This document shows, in pieces, positions 8,049 to 16,565 of a stretch of 64,000 nt of DNA. Positions within the stretch are counted from its first letter, which is position 1. Each line of letters starts with the position of its first letter. The notes under the pieces are model-generated. The model saw nothing but the letters and a program-made list of their open reading frames with translations. It did no database searches and was not told where the DNA came from. The stretch covers positions 18,751-82,750 of the forward strand of contig JALWKO010000078.1 in assembly GCA_027081405.1 (NCBI GenBank), in the 5' to 3' direction. Both the position numbers and the translations under genes were made by a program. Origin of the DNA: Campylobacteraceae bacterium (GTDB taxonomy: Bacteria > Campylobacterota > Campylobacteria > Campylobacterales > Sulfurovaceae).

Positions 8049-9533
8049 ATGAAAACCATCAAATTTTACGAAAAACTCCTCAACGAAATCGAAGCCGACG
8101 TCGAGATCGTCATCGTCGTCAACAAAAACTTCGACCAGCGCTTCTGCGACGAAGAAAAAGATCTCCTCAAAGAGGCGGGCTTTTCCGGTGAGCAGGACGA
8201 GACCTGTCTCCTGGCCGAAAAGCGCAAGATTTTCGTCGGGGCCGACTCCATCAAGAGTGCCGATATCCGCTCCGCCGCCGCCAACGCCGTGCGGGCCCTG
8301 GAGGGCAAAGGATACAAAATCGCCAAGATGGGCAGCTATATGAGCCACCCCACCTGTACCGCCACGTTGCGGGCCCAGGCCGAAGGGTTGCTGCTGGGAG
8401 GCTACCGTTTCGATCGCTACAAAAGCAAAAAGAACGACAAGCATCTGCACAAAGTCCGCATCTCCCTGGAGGAGTACAACGGCTACGAACTCGACATTCC
8501 CGCCGCCCAGCGGGCGATCGACAAGGGCATCGTCAGCGCCGAAGCGACCAATTTCGTCCGGGACATCGTCAACACCGCACCCGACGACTGCTACCCCGAG
8601 ACGATGGCCCGGATCGCCCGGGAACTGGCCGAGAAAGAGGCGCACCTGAGCGTTGAAGTCCTCGATCGTGACGCGATGCGCAAAGAGGGGATGAACGCCC
8701 TGCTGGCCGTCGCCCGGGCCAGCCGCCACGAGCCGCGGCTCATCCACCTGAGCTACATCCCCAAGGAGAAGCCCGTCGCCACCGTCAGCCTGGTGGGCAA
8801 GGGGCTCACCTACGACAGCGGGGGACTGAGCCTCAAACCCTCTGAGTATATGGTGACGATGAAAGCCGACAAAAGCGGCGGTTCGACAGTGCTGGGAATC
8901 CTCAAGGCCGTCGCCGAACTCCATCTGCCCGTCGAGGTCCACGGTTTCATCGGCGCGGTGGAGAACATGATCGGCGGCGACGCCTACAAACCCGACGACG
9001 TGCTGCGGGCCAAAAACGGCAAAACGATCGAAGTGCGCAACACCGACGCCGAAGGACGCCTGGTCCTGGCCGACGTGCTCTGCTACGCCCAGGAGAAGGT
9101 CAAAGCCGACTACCTCTTCGATCTGGCCACCCTCACCGGTGCCTGCGTCGTGGGCGTGGGACAATATACCAGCGGCGTCATGGGATTCGCCGCCGAACCG
9201 GTGGAGCGGGTCCTCTACGCCGCCAACACCCTCGCCGGCGAACTGGCCACGAAACTGGACTTCAACCGTTTCCTGCGCAAAACCCTCAAAAGCGAGATCG
9301 CCGACATCTGCAACATCTCCAACACCCGCTACGGCGGGGCGATCACCGCGGCGATGTTCCTTGGGGAATTCATCGACGAAGAATACAAAGAGAAGTGGGC
9401 CCACATCGACATCGCCGGCCCCGCTTTCGTCGAGCACCCCTGGGGGGAGAATCCCCACGGCGCCAGCGGTGCGGGAGTGCGGACGATCATCCGGCTCCTG
9501 GAGAAACTCGCCCGGGGGGAGGCGCACAAATAA
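8049..9533 (+). CDS. pepA: PepA, leucyl aminopeptidase (M17)
   Basis: Cytosolic zinc/manganese aminopeptidase that removes N-terminal residues from peptides. The 494-residue protein contains the M17 signature NTDAEGRLVLAD, the metal-binding Lys and Asp in GKGLTYDSGGLSLK, the second set in MKADKSGG, and a C-terminal WAHIDIAGPA. AAGGA lies about 6 nt before the ATG. It is monocistronic: cassette repeats lie upstream and 235 bp of AT-rich DNA downstream. A weak GGCC/GGCC hairpin with a T-run (about 9558-9581) may terminate it. Confidence 0.95.
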   Translation: MKTIKFYEKLLNEIEADVEIVIVVNKNFDQRFCDEEKDLLKEAGFSGEQDETCLLAEKRKIFVGADSIKSADIRSAAANAVRALEGKGYKIAKMGSYMSHPTCTATLRAQAEGLLLGGYRFDRYKSKKNDKHLHKVRISLEEYNGYELDIPAAQRAIDKGIVSAEATNFVRDIVNTAPDDCYPETMARIARELAEKEAHLSVEVLDRDAMRKEGMNALLAVARASRHEPRLIHLSYIPKEKPVATVSLVGKGLTYDSGGLSLKPSEYMVTMKADKSGGSTVLGILKAVAELHLPVEVHGFIGAVENMIGGDAYKPDDVLRAKNGKTIEVRNTDAEGRLVLADVLCYAQEKVKADYLFDLATLTGACVVGVGQYTSGVMGFAAEPVERVLYAANTLAGELATKLDFNRFLRKTLKSEIADICNISNTRYGGAITAAMFLGEFIDEEYKEKWAHIDIAGPAFVEHPWGENPHGASGAGVRTIIRLLEKLARGEAHK

Positions 9534-9708
9534 CCGTCCTTTCCCTCTTTATGGCCTTTACGGCCTCTTTTTCGTTTGCCTTCATTAACCTTTGATTCTC
9601 CCGTTTTCTTCTCTCAAAACGACCATTTTTCGGGATTTTCAAAAAGAAAAAACTTCTTAAAACAAAAAATTTCCTCAACTTTCTGACGAATTAAATAACT
9701 TTTCGTGC

Positions 9709-9714
9709 TATTAT
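9709..9714 (+). promoter_or_regulatory. Possible -10 of the cyd operon
   Basis: TATTAT in an AT-rich stretch (about 9650-9720) that is otherwise without genes, 55 bp upstream of the DUF4492 gene. No clear -35 or Fnr box is visible. Confidence 0.35.
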
Positions 9715-9768
9715 TTCGTCATACGGCATCGTCATCTGTGCAAAAACGGAAGGGAAAAGGATGCGAAG

Positions 9769-9993
9769 ATGAAGATTCGAAGCCTTCCTCGAAAAATCTT
9801 CGATTTTTACCAAGAGGGGTTTGCCTCGATGCGCCTAGGCAAAAAACTCTGGCTCATCGTCGCCGTCAAACTCTTTGTCCTCTATGTGGTGATCAAACTC
9901 CTCTTTTTCCCCGATGTAATGCAAGAGCAATTCTCCAACGACACCCAACGCAGCGATTTTGTCCTGCGACAACTCACCCAAGGAGCACGATAA
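9769..9993 (+). CDS. DUF4492 membrane microprotein of the cytochrome bd operon
   Basis: 74 residues with one transmembrane helix (about 26-46, KKLWLIVAVKLFVLYVVIKLLFF) between amphipathic segments. Proteins of this type (DUF4492) are known upstream of cydA in Campylobacterota and Bacteroidota. Its TAA stop overlaps the cydA ATG (TAATG), which implies translational coupling. It may be an accessory subunit of the bd oxidase or help assemble it; no catalytic motif is present. Confidence 0.82.
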   Translation: MKIRSLPRKIFDFYQEGFASMRLGKKLWLIVAVKLFVLYVVIKLLFFPDVMQEQFSNDTQRSDFVLRQLTQGAR

Positions 9994-11534
9994 TGGGACA
10001 CATCGACCCTTCACTCGTCGACTGGTCACGGGCCCAGTTCGCTCTGACAGCTCTGTATCACTGGATCTTCGTCCCTCTCACCCTGGGGCTGACCTTCATC
10101 GTCGCCATCATGGAGACCATCTACGTCAAAACCAGCGATGAATGGTGGAAAAAAACCACCCGGTTCTGGATGGGCCTGCTGGCGATCAACTTCGCCATCG
10201 GATTGGCTACGGGGATCATCATGGAGTTCGAATTCGGGACCAACTGGTCCAACTACTCCTGGATCGTCGGAGATATCTTCGGCGCTCCACTGGCCATCGA
10301 GGGGATCATGGCCTTTTTCATGGAGTCCACATTCTTCGCCGTGATGTTCTTCGGCTGGGACAAGGTGAGCAAACGCTTCCACCTGCTCTCCACCTGGCTG
10401 GTGGCCATCGGTTCCAACCTCTCAGCGCTTTGGATCCTGGTAGCCAACGGCTGGATGCAGCACCCGGTGGGGATGCGTTTCAACCCCGACACCGCCCGCA
10501 ACGAGATGGTGAGCTTCTGGGATGTGCTCTTCAACCCCAACGCCTACACCAAATTCCTCCACACCATCAGCAGCGGCTACGTGCTGGCCTCCCTTTTCGT
10601 TATCGGGGTGAGCAGCTGGTATCTCCTGCGCAAACGGGAGATCAAATTCGCCAAACGCTCCATCGTCGTGGCCGCAAGCTTCGGGCTATTGGTGTCGCTT
10701 TTCAACCTCACCACGGGAGACGACTCGGCCCGCCAGATCGCCGTCGATCAGCCGATGAAACTGGCGGCAATGGAGGGGCTTTACGAAGGGAAACCGGGCG
10801 CCGAGATCGTCGCATTCGGTATCCTCAATCCCGACAAGAAGCTCCGAGACTCCACCGATCCCTTCCTCTTCAAGGTTGCGATCCCCGAGGGGCTCTCGCT
10901 GCTGAGCTATCACCGACTCGATGCCTATGTCCCCGGAATCCATCAGCTCGTAGACGGCAGCAAAGAGCACAATATCCTTAGCGTCGCCGAAAAGATGAAG
11001 CGGGGGCGCAAAGCAGTCGAGGCCCTCGCCGCCTACAAAGTGGCCCAAAAGGCAGGAGACAAAGAAGCGATGAAACAGGCGCTCGCAACCTTCCGGCACT
11101 ACAGCGCCTATCTGGGCTACGGCTATCTCAAGAATCCCGAACAGGCGGTCCCGCCGGTGGCTACGACCTTCTACGCCTTCCACACGATGGTGGGGCTTGG
11201 AACCTGGTTTATCCTGCTCTTTTTCCTGATCCTCTACGCCGCCATAACCGATCGGCTTCAGAAGCTGCGCTGGCTGCTCTGGGCGGGAGTGATCTCCCTG
11301 CCCCTGGGGTATGTGGCCCAGGAGGCGGGCTGGATCACCGCCGAGGTGGGGCGCCAACCCTGGGCGATCCAGGATATGCTGCCGGTGGGCATGGCTACTT
11401 CCAATCTCAGCACCTCACCGGTCATGCTGACTTTCTGGCTCTTTGCCATCCTCTTCACCGCGCTGCTCATCGCCGAGGTGAAGATCATGACGGCCCAGAT
11501 CAAAATCGGACCCAAGGAGCACGATCATGTTTGA
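9993..11534 (+). CDS. cydA: CydA, cytochrome bd quinol oxidase subunit I
   Basis: The catalytic heme subunit of the high-affinity quinol oxidase in the inner membrane. The 513-residue protein has the heme b595 ligand His23 (ALYHWIF), the b558 His in FLHTISSG, and the conserved TAEVGRQPW segment. The Q-loop (QPMKLAAMEG) is followed by an insertion of moderate length. AGGAG lies 8 nt before the ATG. An in-frame extension to 9705 exists but overlaps the DUF4492 gene and shows no membrane character. Probably provides oxygen scavenging or NO-resistant respiration beside the denitrification genes. Confidence 0.96.
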   Translation: MGHIDPSLVDWSRAQFALTALYHWIFVPLTLGLTFIVAIMETIYVKTSDEWWKKTTRFWMGLLAINFAIGLATGIIMEFEFGTNWSNYSWIVGDIFGAPLAIEGIMAFFMESTFFAVMFFGWDKVSKRFHLLSTWLVAIGSNLSALWILVANGWMQHPVGMRFNPDTARNEMVSFWDVLFNPNAYTKFLHTISSGYVLASLFVIGVSSWYLLRKREIKFAKRSIVVAASFGLLVSLFNLTTGDDSARQIAVDQPMKLAAMEGLYEGKPGAEIVAFGILNPDKKLRDSTDPFLFKVAIPEGLSLLSYHRLDAYVPGIHQLVDGSKEHNILSVAEKMKRGRKAVEALAAYKVAQKAGDKEAMKQALATFRHYSAYLGYGYLKNPEQAVPPVATTFYAFHTMVGLGTWFILLFFLILYAAITDRLQKLRWLLWAGVISLPLGYVAQEAGWITAEVGRQPWAIQDMLPVGMATSNLSTSPVMLTFWLFAILFTALLIAEVKIMTAQIKIGPKEHDHV

Positions 11535-12657
11535 AAAACTCTCCTATCTCACCCTCCAGGAGTACTGGTGGTTTCTTATCGGATTGCTGGGTGCGCTCTT
11601 TGTCTTCATGACCTTCGTCCAGGGGGGGCAGACCCTGCTCTATCGCCTGGGCAAGAGCGAAGCAGAGCGTGATCTGATCGTCAACGCCCTGGGACGCAAA
11701 TGGGAGCTGACTTTTACCACCCTGGTGATGTTCGGCGGCGCGCTCTTTGCCGCGTTCCCGCTCTTTTATGCCGTCAGTTTCGGCGGAGCCTACTACGTTT
11801 GGATGGCGATTCTTTTTTGTTTCATCCTCCAGGCGGTGGCCTACGAATATCGCAAAAAACCGGGCAATCTCTATGGAGAGCGGACCTATGAAATCTTCCT
11901 CTTCATCAACGGTTCGCTGGGGATCATCCTCATCGGTATCGCTCTGGGGACCCTCTTTACCGGCGGGCATTTCGTCGTCAACGATAATCACCTCTCCCAC
12001 TGGACCCGTTCCAGCTACGGCCTGGAGGCGGTGCTCAACCCCTTCAACGTCGCCTTCGGACTGATGCTTTTTTTCCTCGCCCGAATCCTGGCCGCACTCT
12101 ATCTCATCGACACCGTCGACGAAGCGGCAATCATCGCTCGAGCCCGCAGCGTCCTCAAGATCGAGACGATCCTCTTTTTGATCCTCTTTCTCTATGTGGC
12201 GGGAAGCATCGTGAGCATGAGCGGATACGGCTACGATCCCCAGACGTTCAAGGTCGCGATCGTGCCCCACAAATTCATGCACAACCTCGTCGCCATGCCT
12301 TTGGTCGCCGCTTCGTTACTGCTGGGGGCGGTGCTTTTGCTCGTCGGCATCGGGATGGATCTTTTCACCCGTTACGACAAAGGGATCTGGCCCGCCGGGC
12401 TGGGGGTGGTCCTGGTGGTCCTTTCGCTCTTTTCGATCCTGGGGTACAACCACACCGTCTTCTACCCCTCTTTGGACGATCCGCAAAGCTCCCTGACGAT
12501 CCGAAACGCATCGGGTAGCCGCTATACCCTGGTGGCCATGTCCTACGTCTCACTGATGGTTCCCCTCGTTCTGGGGTACATCATCGCGGTCTGGCGGGCG
12601 ATGAACCGCCACAAAATGACCCTGCAGGAGGTCGAAAACGACCCACACCACTACTAA
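11527..12657 (+). CDS. cydB: CydB, cytochrome bd quinol oxidase subunit II
   Basis: Second integral subunit of the bd oxidase. The 376-residue, largely hydrophobic protein begins with FEKLSYLTLQEYWWFLIGLLGALF, contains FVQGGQTLLY and has about eight transmembrane segments. It overlaps cydA by 8 bp and is followed 14 bp later by a CydX-like microprotein. The CydDC assembly transporter is not in this window. Confidence 0.96.
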   Translation: MFEKLSYLTLQEYWWFLIGLLGALFVFMTFVQGGQTLLYRLGKSEAERDLIVNALGRKWELTFTTLVMFGGALFAAFPLFYAVSFGGAYYVWMAILFCFILQAVAYEYRKKPGNLYGERTYEIFLFINGSLGIILIGIALGTLFTGGHFVVNDNHLSHWTRSSYGLEAVLNPFNVAFGLMLFFLARILAALYLIDTVDEAAIIARARSVLKIETILFLILFLYVAGSIVSMSGYGYDPQTFKVAIVPHKFMHNLVAMPLVAASLLLGAVLLLVGIGMDLFTRYDKGIWPAGLGVVLVVLSLFSILGYNHTVFYPSLDDPQSSLTIRNASGSRYTLVAMSYVSLMVPLVLGYIIAVWRAMNRHKMTLQEVENDPHHY

Positions 12658-12671
12658 GAAGGAGCATAACA

Positions 12672-12863
12672 ATGGACTATACTGACGCCATCATCTGGTA
12701 CCTCTCCTGGCCGGTTTTGATCTACGTCGCCTACCGATTCGTCTGGCTCAACATCCGGCACCATGCCAGGATGGAAAAGCTGACAGCCCTCGAAGAGCAT
12801 GTCGGGGATACATGGCAAGAACAGGATCCTCTGTTGCAAGAGAATCCCGACGAGGAAAAGTAA
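12672..12863 (+). CDS. CydX-like membrane microprotein
   Basis: 63 residues: one transmembrane helix near the N-terminus (IIWYLSWPVLIYVAYRFVWL) and a charged, acidic tail. AAGGAG sits 7 nt before the ATG, and the gene follows cydB after 14 bp. Size, topology and position match the third small subunits of bd oxidases (CydX/CydS/CydH), but sequence identity to CydX is not evident by eye, so the role is inferred from context. Confidence 0.7.
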   Translation: MDYTDAIIWYLSWPVLIYVAYRFVWLNIRHHARMEKLTALEEHVGDTWQEQDPLLQENPDEEK

Positions 12864-12884
12864 CATCCCCATTCAACCATGAAA

Positions 12885-12912
12885 ACTTCAGATTCACTTC
12901 CGAATCCGAAGT
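12885..12912 (+). terminator. Weak hairpin at the end of the cyd operon
   Basis: An 11-nt arm ACTTCAGATTC pairs with GAATCCGAAGT with one mismatch around a 6-nt loop. There is only a poor T-run after it, so termination is plausible but not secure. Confidence 0.4.
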
Positions 12913-12960
12913 GACAGGTTTGACGCTCTTTCGATAAACTTTCATTCAAAAAAAGTTTCC

Positions 12961-13659
12961 ATGGGGTTCTATCTCAAAAAACTGATCGCCTATCTCCTCG
13001 ATCCCCTCTCCGTCGTTTTCATTCTCCTGTTTCTTGCGCTTTGGTTTCTCTATAGAAATCGGCGGAAACCGGCTCTTGGCTTCCTGACAGGCTCGATCGT
13101 ACTGCTCTTTCTCTTTAGCTACAAACCCTTTAGTTATGCCCTGATACACCCGCTTGAATCCCGATATCCGAAACTGCAAAATCCACCGAAAAATATCCAC
13201 AATATTATTTTCCTCGGCGGTAACCTGGAGCGCCGGGGATGGGAGCTGCTGCGGCAGCATCATCTTCTACCCCATGCCCGCATTATCACGACCGGATATA
13301 AAGGGGATTCCTTCGAGAGCGAAGCACGGAAAAACAAACGGATCTTCGCCGAATCGGGTATCGCCTCCCGGCAGATCCTCCCCCTCGATCGGCCCAGAGA
13401 CACCGCCGAAGAGGCACAAGCGATCAAGACGCTTTTGGGTACCGAACCCTTCATTCTCGTCACCGCCGCGTTTCATATGCCTCGAGCGATGATGATTTTC
13501 CGGCATGAAGGGCTCCGTCCGATACCGGCACCCGCCGATTTGCCCCAAAAGCGCAAACGGTTCTGGACGATCCCGCCGGGGATCAAATATTTCGATCAGA
13601 CCCGTAAAGCCCTCCACGAATACCTGGGAATTTTGTGGTTGAAAATCAAGGGGTATTGA
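12961..13659 (+). CDS. ElyC/SanA/YdcF-family membrane protein (DUF218)
   Basis: 232 residues. Two N-terminal transmembrane helices (about 10-30 and 38-55) are followed by a DUF218 domain: NIIFLGGNLE, ARIITTGY, RPRDTAEEAQAIK and ILVTAAFHMPRAMMIF, matching ElyC, which acts in envelope integrity and cell-wall precursor metabolism. There is no strong ribosome site before the ATG. It is separated from cyd by a weak terminator and convergent with the FAD oxidoreductase gene. Confidence 0.85.
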   Translation: MGFYLKKLIAYLLDPLSVVFILLFLALWFLYRNRRKPALGFLTGSIVLLFLFSYKPFSYALIHPLESRYPKLQNPPKNIHNIIFLGGNLERRGWELLRQHHLLPHARIITTGYKGDSFESEARKNKRIFAESGIASRQILPLDRPRDTAEEAQAIKTLLGTEPFILVTAAFHMPRAMMIFRHEGLRPIPAPADLPQKRKRFWTIPPGIKYFDQTRKALHEYLGILWLKIKGY

Positions 13660-13677
13660 TACGATCAGGTTGTACGG

Positions 13678-15102
13678 TCACGTACCGACGCAACGATCCC
13701 CCATCGCCACGGGATATCCCCGACTTGCGGCGATCCGGCGAGCCCGCTCGGCCAGTTCCTCTTCCTTCACATCTGTAAGTTGCGGAATCTGCCAGAGCAT
13801 CGCTTCGTCCCGGATTTCCGAAGATTCCCCATGATCCAGATCCCTCAGAATCTCCCGGGCCATGTCGGTGACCGAAGATACTTTGACGATCTCGCAGCGG
13901 GCATATCCCGGCAACGGGAAGGCCACCTCCGCCACTCGCAGCGTAGGGTCCTCCCCCGGAATCTGCTGGGCTCCAAAGAGCGGCGGCCCGCCCACCGTCG
14001 CCTCGGAAAAATCGGGGAGAAAACGGGCCAGATGGGCAATAGCCCGCCGGGTGCGCTCGTTGCGCTCGTGCGGCTTCCACCCTTTGTCGATCTTTTCCAG
14101 AAAATGTGCGGGCAATCGAGGCTGGCTCGTTTGCGGAGCGCTTTCGACCAGGCCGTCGGGGTAGAGGGTGATCTGCTGCGTCATCCCGTGCAGCTGCACG
14201 TAGCCCCCCGGATAAGGAGTAAACTGCCCCATCCCCCGAGGAGTCCCCCGCTCTCCGTGGAAGATCACTTCGGGCCAGAGGCTCTCGCGCTCGGCCCAAT
14301 GGGAGGTATAGGCGGCCTTGAACTCCACCATCCGCCGTTCCCGAACCCCCAGCATATCGTCGATCTCCCCGGTGCGGAAACCCGTGGCGTTGATGAGGTA
14401 GTCGCACTCGATCGCTCCGTCGAACGCCCCTTCACACTCCACCCTGAAGCCTGTGCCTCTACGGCTCACATCGACCACCTGCGTCTCCCGCAAAATCCTC
14501 ACGTTGGAGATCGCCTCCAGCGCCAGCCCCGCCCCGGCGGCGAGACGGAAGAGGTTGATCCCGTACTCCTGCACCAGGATCAGCGGATACTGCACCCGAT
14601 CCAAATCCAGGTGACGCGCCAGGGGGATCATCCATTCCCGGGCGTCTCGGGGCCTCTCCACCGCTTCCCGCTGCGCCAGGCTTTCGATCTCTTCGCGCTC
14701 AAAAAGGCGAAAATACTCCGCGGGCTCCCCCAGCACCATCCGGCCGGGATCCTCGGCCACCATACGGGCATAAGCCTCCCGCAACAGCTCCAGTCGCCTC
14801 AGAAGCTCCATAGGTTTCCCGGAGTCCTCCGTCGGCACGGCGATCACCGTCGGACGGCGGTCGATGGCGAAGGGGTAAAGCCGGGCAAAATCGATCGACT
14901 GACGCAGCAGGCTTAGACACTGAGCATCGTCGATCTCCCGGTAGAGATTTCCCCCGGCGTGTAGATGACAAAATGGGGGTCCCGCTACCAGGGTGGGCTG
15001 CCGCTCGATCAGCGTCAATTCCTTGCCCAGCTTTCCCAGCAGCAGTGCCGCGCTCACCCCGGCAACCCCGCCGCCGACGATGACGATCCGATCTCTGCTC
15101 AT
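13678..15102 (-). CDS. FAD-dependent oxidoreductase
   Basis: 474 residues. The Rossmann FAD fold is obvious: IVIVGGGVAGVSAALLLGKLGKELTLIE (residues about 5-32). A later DYLINATGFRTG is a second nucleotide-site motif. The C-terminal part reads VAEVAFPLPGYARCEIVKVSS. It resembles uncharacterised Campylobacterota oxidoreductases, and the substrate is not recognisable. The start at 15102 overlaps the stop of gph as ATGA; the open frame continuing upstream lies inside gph. The two genes form an operon. Confidence 0.82.
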   Translation of the reverse strand: MSRDRIVIVGGGVAGVSAALLLGKLGKELTLIERQPTLVAGPPFCHLHAGGNLYREIDDAQCLSLLRQSIDFARLYPFAIDRRPTVIAVPTEDSGKPMELLRRLELLREAYARMVAEDPGRMVLGEPAEYFRLFEREEIESLAQREAVERPRDAREWMIPLARHLDLDRVQYPLILVQEYGINLFRLAAGAGLALEAISNVRILRETQVVDVSRRGTGFRVECEGAFDGAIECDYLINATGFRTGEIDDMLGVRERRMVEFKAAYTSHWAERESLWPEVIFHGERGTPRGMGQFTPYPGGYVQLHGMTQQITLYPDGLVESAPQTSQPRLPAHFLEKIDKGWKPHERNERTRRAIAHLARFLPDFSEATVGGPPLFGAQQIPGEDPTLRVAEVAFPLPGYARCEIVKVSSVTDMAREILRDLDHGESSEIRDEAMLWQIPQLTDVKEEELAERARRIAASRGYPVAMGDRCVGT

Positions 15103-15797
15103 CGGTCCCGATCCCCCTCGTCGCCCCCGAAAAAGAGCAAAATTTCTCCGAAACGCTCCACCACCGCATCGGCCCCCAGCTCCCGCACCGATCGGCCCGC
15201 GTCGTAGCCGTAGGCCACGGCGATGACGGGGATCCCCGCCGCCCGAGCCGCCAGGATGTCGTTGGACGAATCGCCGATCATCACCGCCTGCTCGGGTCGG
15301 CATCCCGACGCTTCGCAACAGTGTAGCAACGGCAGGGGATCGGGCTTTTTGCGGGGCAGATCCTCCCCTCCCACCACCTGCTCGAAAAACGCATCGATCC
15401 CCAGGTTTTCGAGGATCGGAGCGACGAACTGGGAGGGTTTGTTGGTGACGATCGCCATCCGGTACCCCCGCTCCCTGAACTTCACAAGCGTCTCTTCGAC
15501 CCCGGGATAAAGCCCCGTCGCATCGTTGAGCACCGCCGCGTAACGCTCCAGAAAAAGCTCCAGCGCCCGTGTAAAAAGCTCTTTTTCGGGCTCCCGGTCG
15601 ATCTCCCGTTTGCCCAGCAATCCCCGCTTCAGCAGCATCGCCGCGCCGTTGCCGATCCAGGTGCGAACCATCGCCTCGTCGTAGGTGGGCAGATCCAGTT
15701 CCCGCAAGGTGGCGTTGAGGGCTTTGGTCAGGTCGGGTACGCTGTCGATCAGGGTACCGTCCAGATCGAAAAGGAGCAGTTCTTTATCGCGAAACAT
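15099..15797 (-). CDS. gph: Gph-like HAD phosphatase (phosphoglycolate phosphatase)
   Basis: HAD-superfamily hydrolase, probably removing phosphate from 2-phosphoglycolate. Motif I is LFDLDGTLIDS, motif II is IVTNKP, motif III is KKPDPLPL, and motif IV is MIGDSSNDILAARAAG. The 232-residue length fits Gph. The ATG at 15797 has AGGA at 7-nt spacing; an upstream ATG at 15857 extends into non-conserved sequence. First gene of an operon with the FAD oxidoreductase and divergent from the thioredoxin-fold gene. Related HAD enzymes act on other small phosphoesters, so the substrate is inferred. Confidence 0.88.
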   Translation of the reverse strand: MFRDKELLLFDLDGTLIDSVPDLTKALNATLRELDLPTYDEAMVRTWIGNGAAMLLKRGLLGKREIDREPEKELFTRALELFLERYAAVLNDATGLYPGVEETLVKFRERGYRMAIVTNKPSQFVAPILENLGIDAFFEQVVGGEDLPRKKPDPLPLLHCCEASGCRPEQAVMIGDSSNDILAARAAGIPVIAVAYGYDAGRSVRELGADAVVERFGEILLFFGGDEGDRDR

Positions 15798-15896
15798 CGA
15801 AAAATCCTGAGAATTTTTGGCAGATATATAGCGAAAATGGTTCCCCGCATCAAGCATACCGGACGAGACTCCACGAACGGTACATACCGATTCCGC

Positions 15897-15902
15897 TATA
15901 AT
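15897..15902 (+). promoter_or_regulatory. -10 element upstream of the UGA-containing thioredoxin-fold gene
   Basis: A perfect TATAAT 29 bp before the ATG at 15931. An AAGGA ribosome site lies at 15920-15924. This shows that transcription and translation start well before the in-frame UGA. Confidence 0.5.
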
Positions 15903-15930
15903 CTCTTATCTCAAACGATAAGGAAAACCG

Positions 15931-16326
15931 ATGAAGCGAGCCGTTTTCGTGCTTCTGGGGCTCCTGTTCTTCGGCGGATTCGCCGCCGCGGCCGGATGGC
16001 TGCATGACTACGACGAAGGATTGGAAAAAGCCCAAAAAGAGCACAAACTCGTTTTGATGATGTACGTCAAAAAGACCTGACCGGTCTGCAATCGGATGGA
16101 ACAGGCTGTTCTACCACAAAAAGAGGTTGCGGACTTCCTGGCGAAGCACTTCGTCACGGTCGTTCTGGACATCGACGACGACATGCTCCCCGAGGGATAC
16201 GGCTATTTCGCCGTACCGACCTTCTATGTCGTCGACGCCAACGGCACCAAACTCGATCGGGCCGTCGGAGGCGCCGACGCTCCCACGTTTCTCCGTTTTC
16301 TCAAGCGCTTCGTCCCGGGGTCCTGA
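15931..16326 (+). CDS. Exported thioredoxin-fold protein, candidate selenoprotein (U-P-V-C)
   Basis: 131 sense codons if the UGA at 16078-16080 (codon 50) is read through. Residues 1-21 form a signal peptide (MKRAVFVLLGLLFFGGFAAA). The thioredoxin fold follows: LVLMMYVKKT, then UGA-Pro-Val-Cys, then NRMEQAVL, a TVVLDID strand and the cis-Pro loop AVPTFYVVDANG. The UGA replaces exactly the first Cys of the C-x-x-C motif; Cys53 is retained. The frame is otherwise intact on both sides and coding-like. A SECIS-like hairpin lies just downstream. It is probably a periplasmic redox protein using selenocysteine. The alternatives are a nonsense mutation or a base error (TGC/TGT to TGA). An automatic caller would annotate only residues after 16096. 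Confidence 0.78.
16084..16134 (+). other. Candidate bacterial SECIS element
   Basis: Inside the reading frame directly after the UGA. An outer stem pairs GTCTGCAA (16084-16091) with TTGCGGAC (16127-16134), 8 bp with one G-U. An inner hairpin (16095-16115) pairs GAACA with TGTTC, extends by G-U, U-A and G-C around one mismatch, and has a GGC apical loop at 16104-16106, 23 nt after the UGA. Bacterial SECIS elements typically have such a stem with a G in the first loop bases 16-37 nt from the UGA. Confidence 0.6.
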
Positions 16327-16350
16327 CGATCCCCGGGGCCGCGTCACTCA

Positions 16351-16372
16351 ATCTCCCATTCTCCCAATTTCC
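16351..16372. repeat. Degenerate ATTCTCC heptamer array
   Basis: About three 7-bp units (ATCTCCC, ATTCTCC, CAATTTCC-like) just downstream of the thioredoxin-fold gene. The rest of 16327-16565 is non-coding: a GC hairpin (16314-16337) over the preceding stop, then AT-rich DNA that presumably holds the promoter of the next gene. Confidence 0.5.
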
Positions 16373-16565
16373 TATGACGTGTCCACCGTCAACCTGGTAC
16401 ACAGCCATTGACAAAAAAACCATCTTCCAGGGATTCCGGGAATGATCGGATGGAGTAGTCGTCCTACGTTCATAATTCTTTATGAAACTTTTGTCCTTAA
16501 CATTTATTTAAGCTTTTGAGTTCTATCATAGATTTGGGTTAGAAACATTACCAAAGGAGGGAAAA

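Noticed and set aside
16096..16326. A separate short gene starting at the ATG after the UGA
   Set aside because: It has no ribosome site and would lack the first thioredoxin strand and motif, which are intact just upstream in the same frame.
16111..16347. Minus-strand frame over the candidate selenoprotein
   Set aside because: It has no recognisable protein features and runs opposite a frame with clear thioredoxin motifs.
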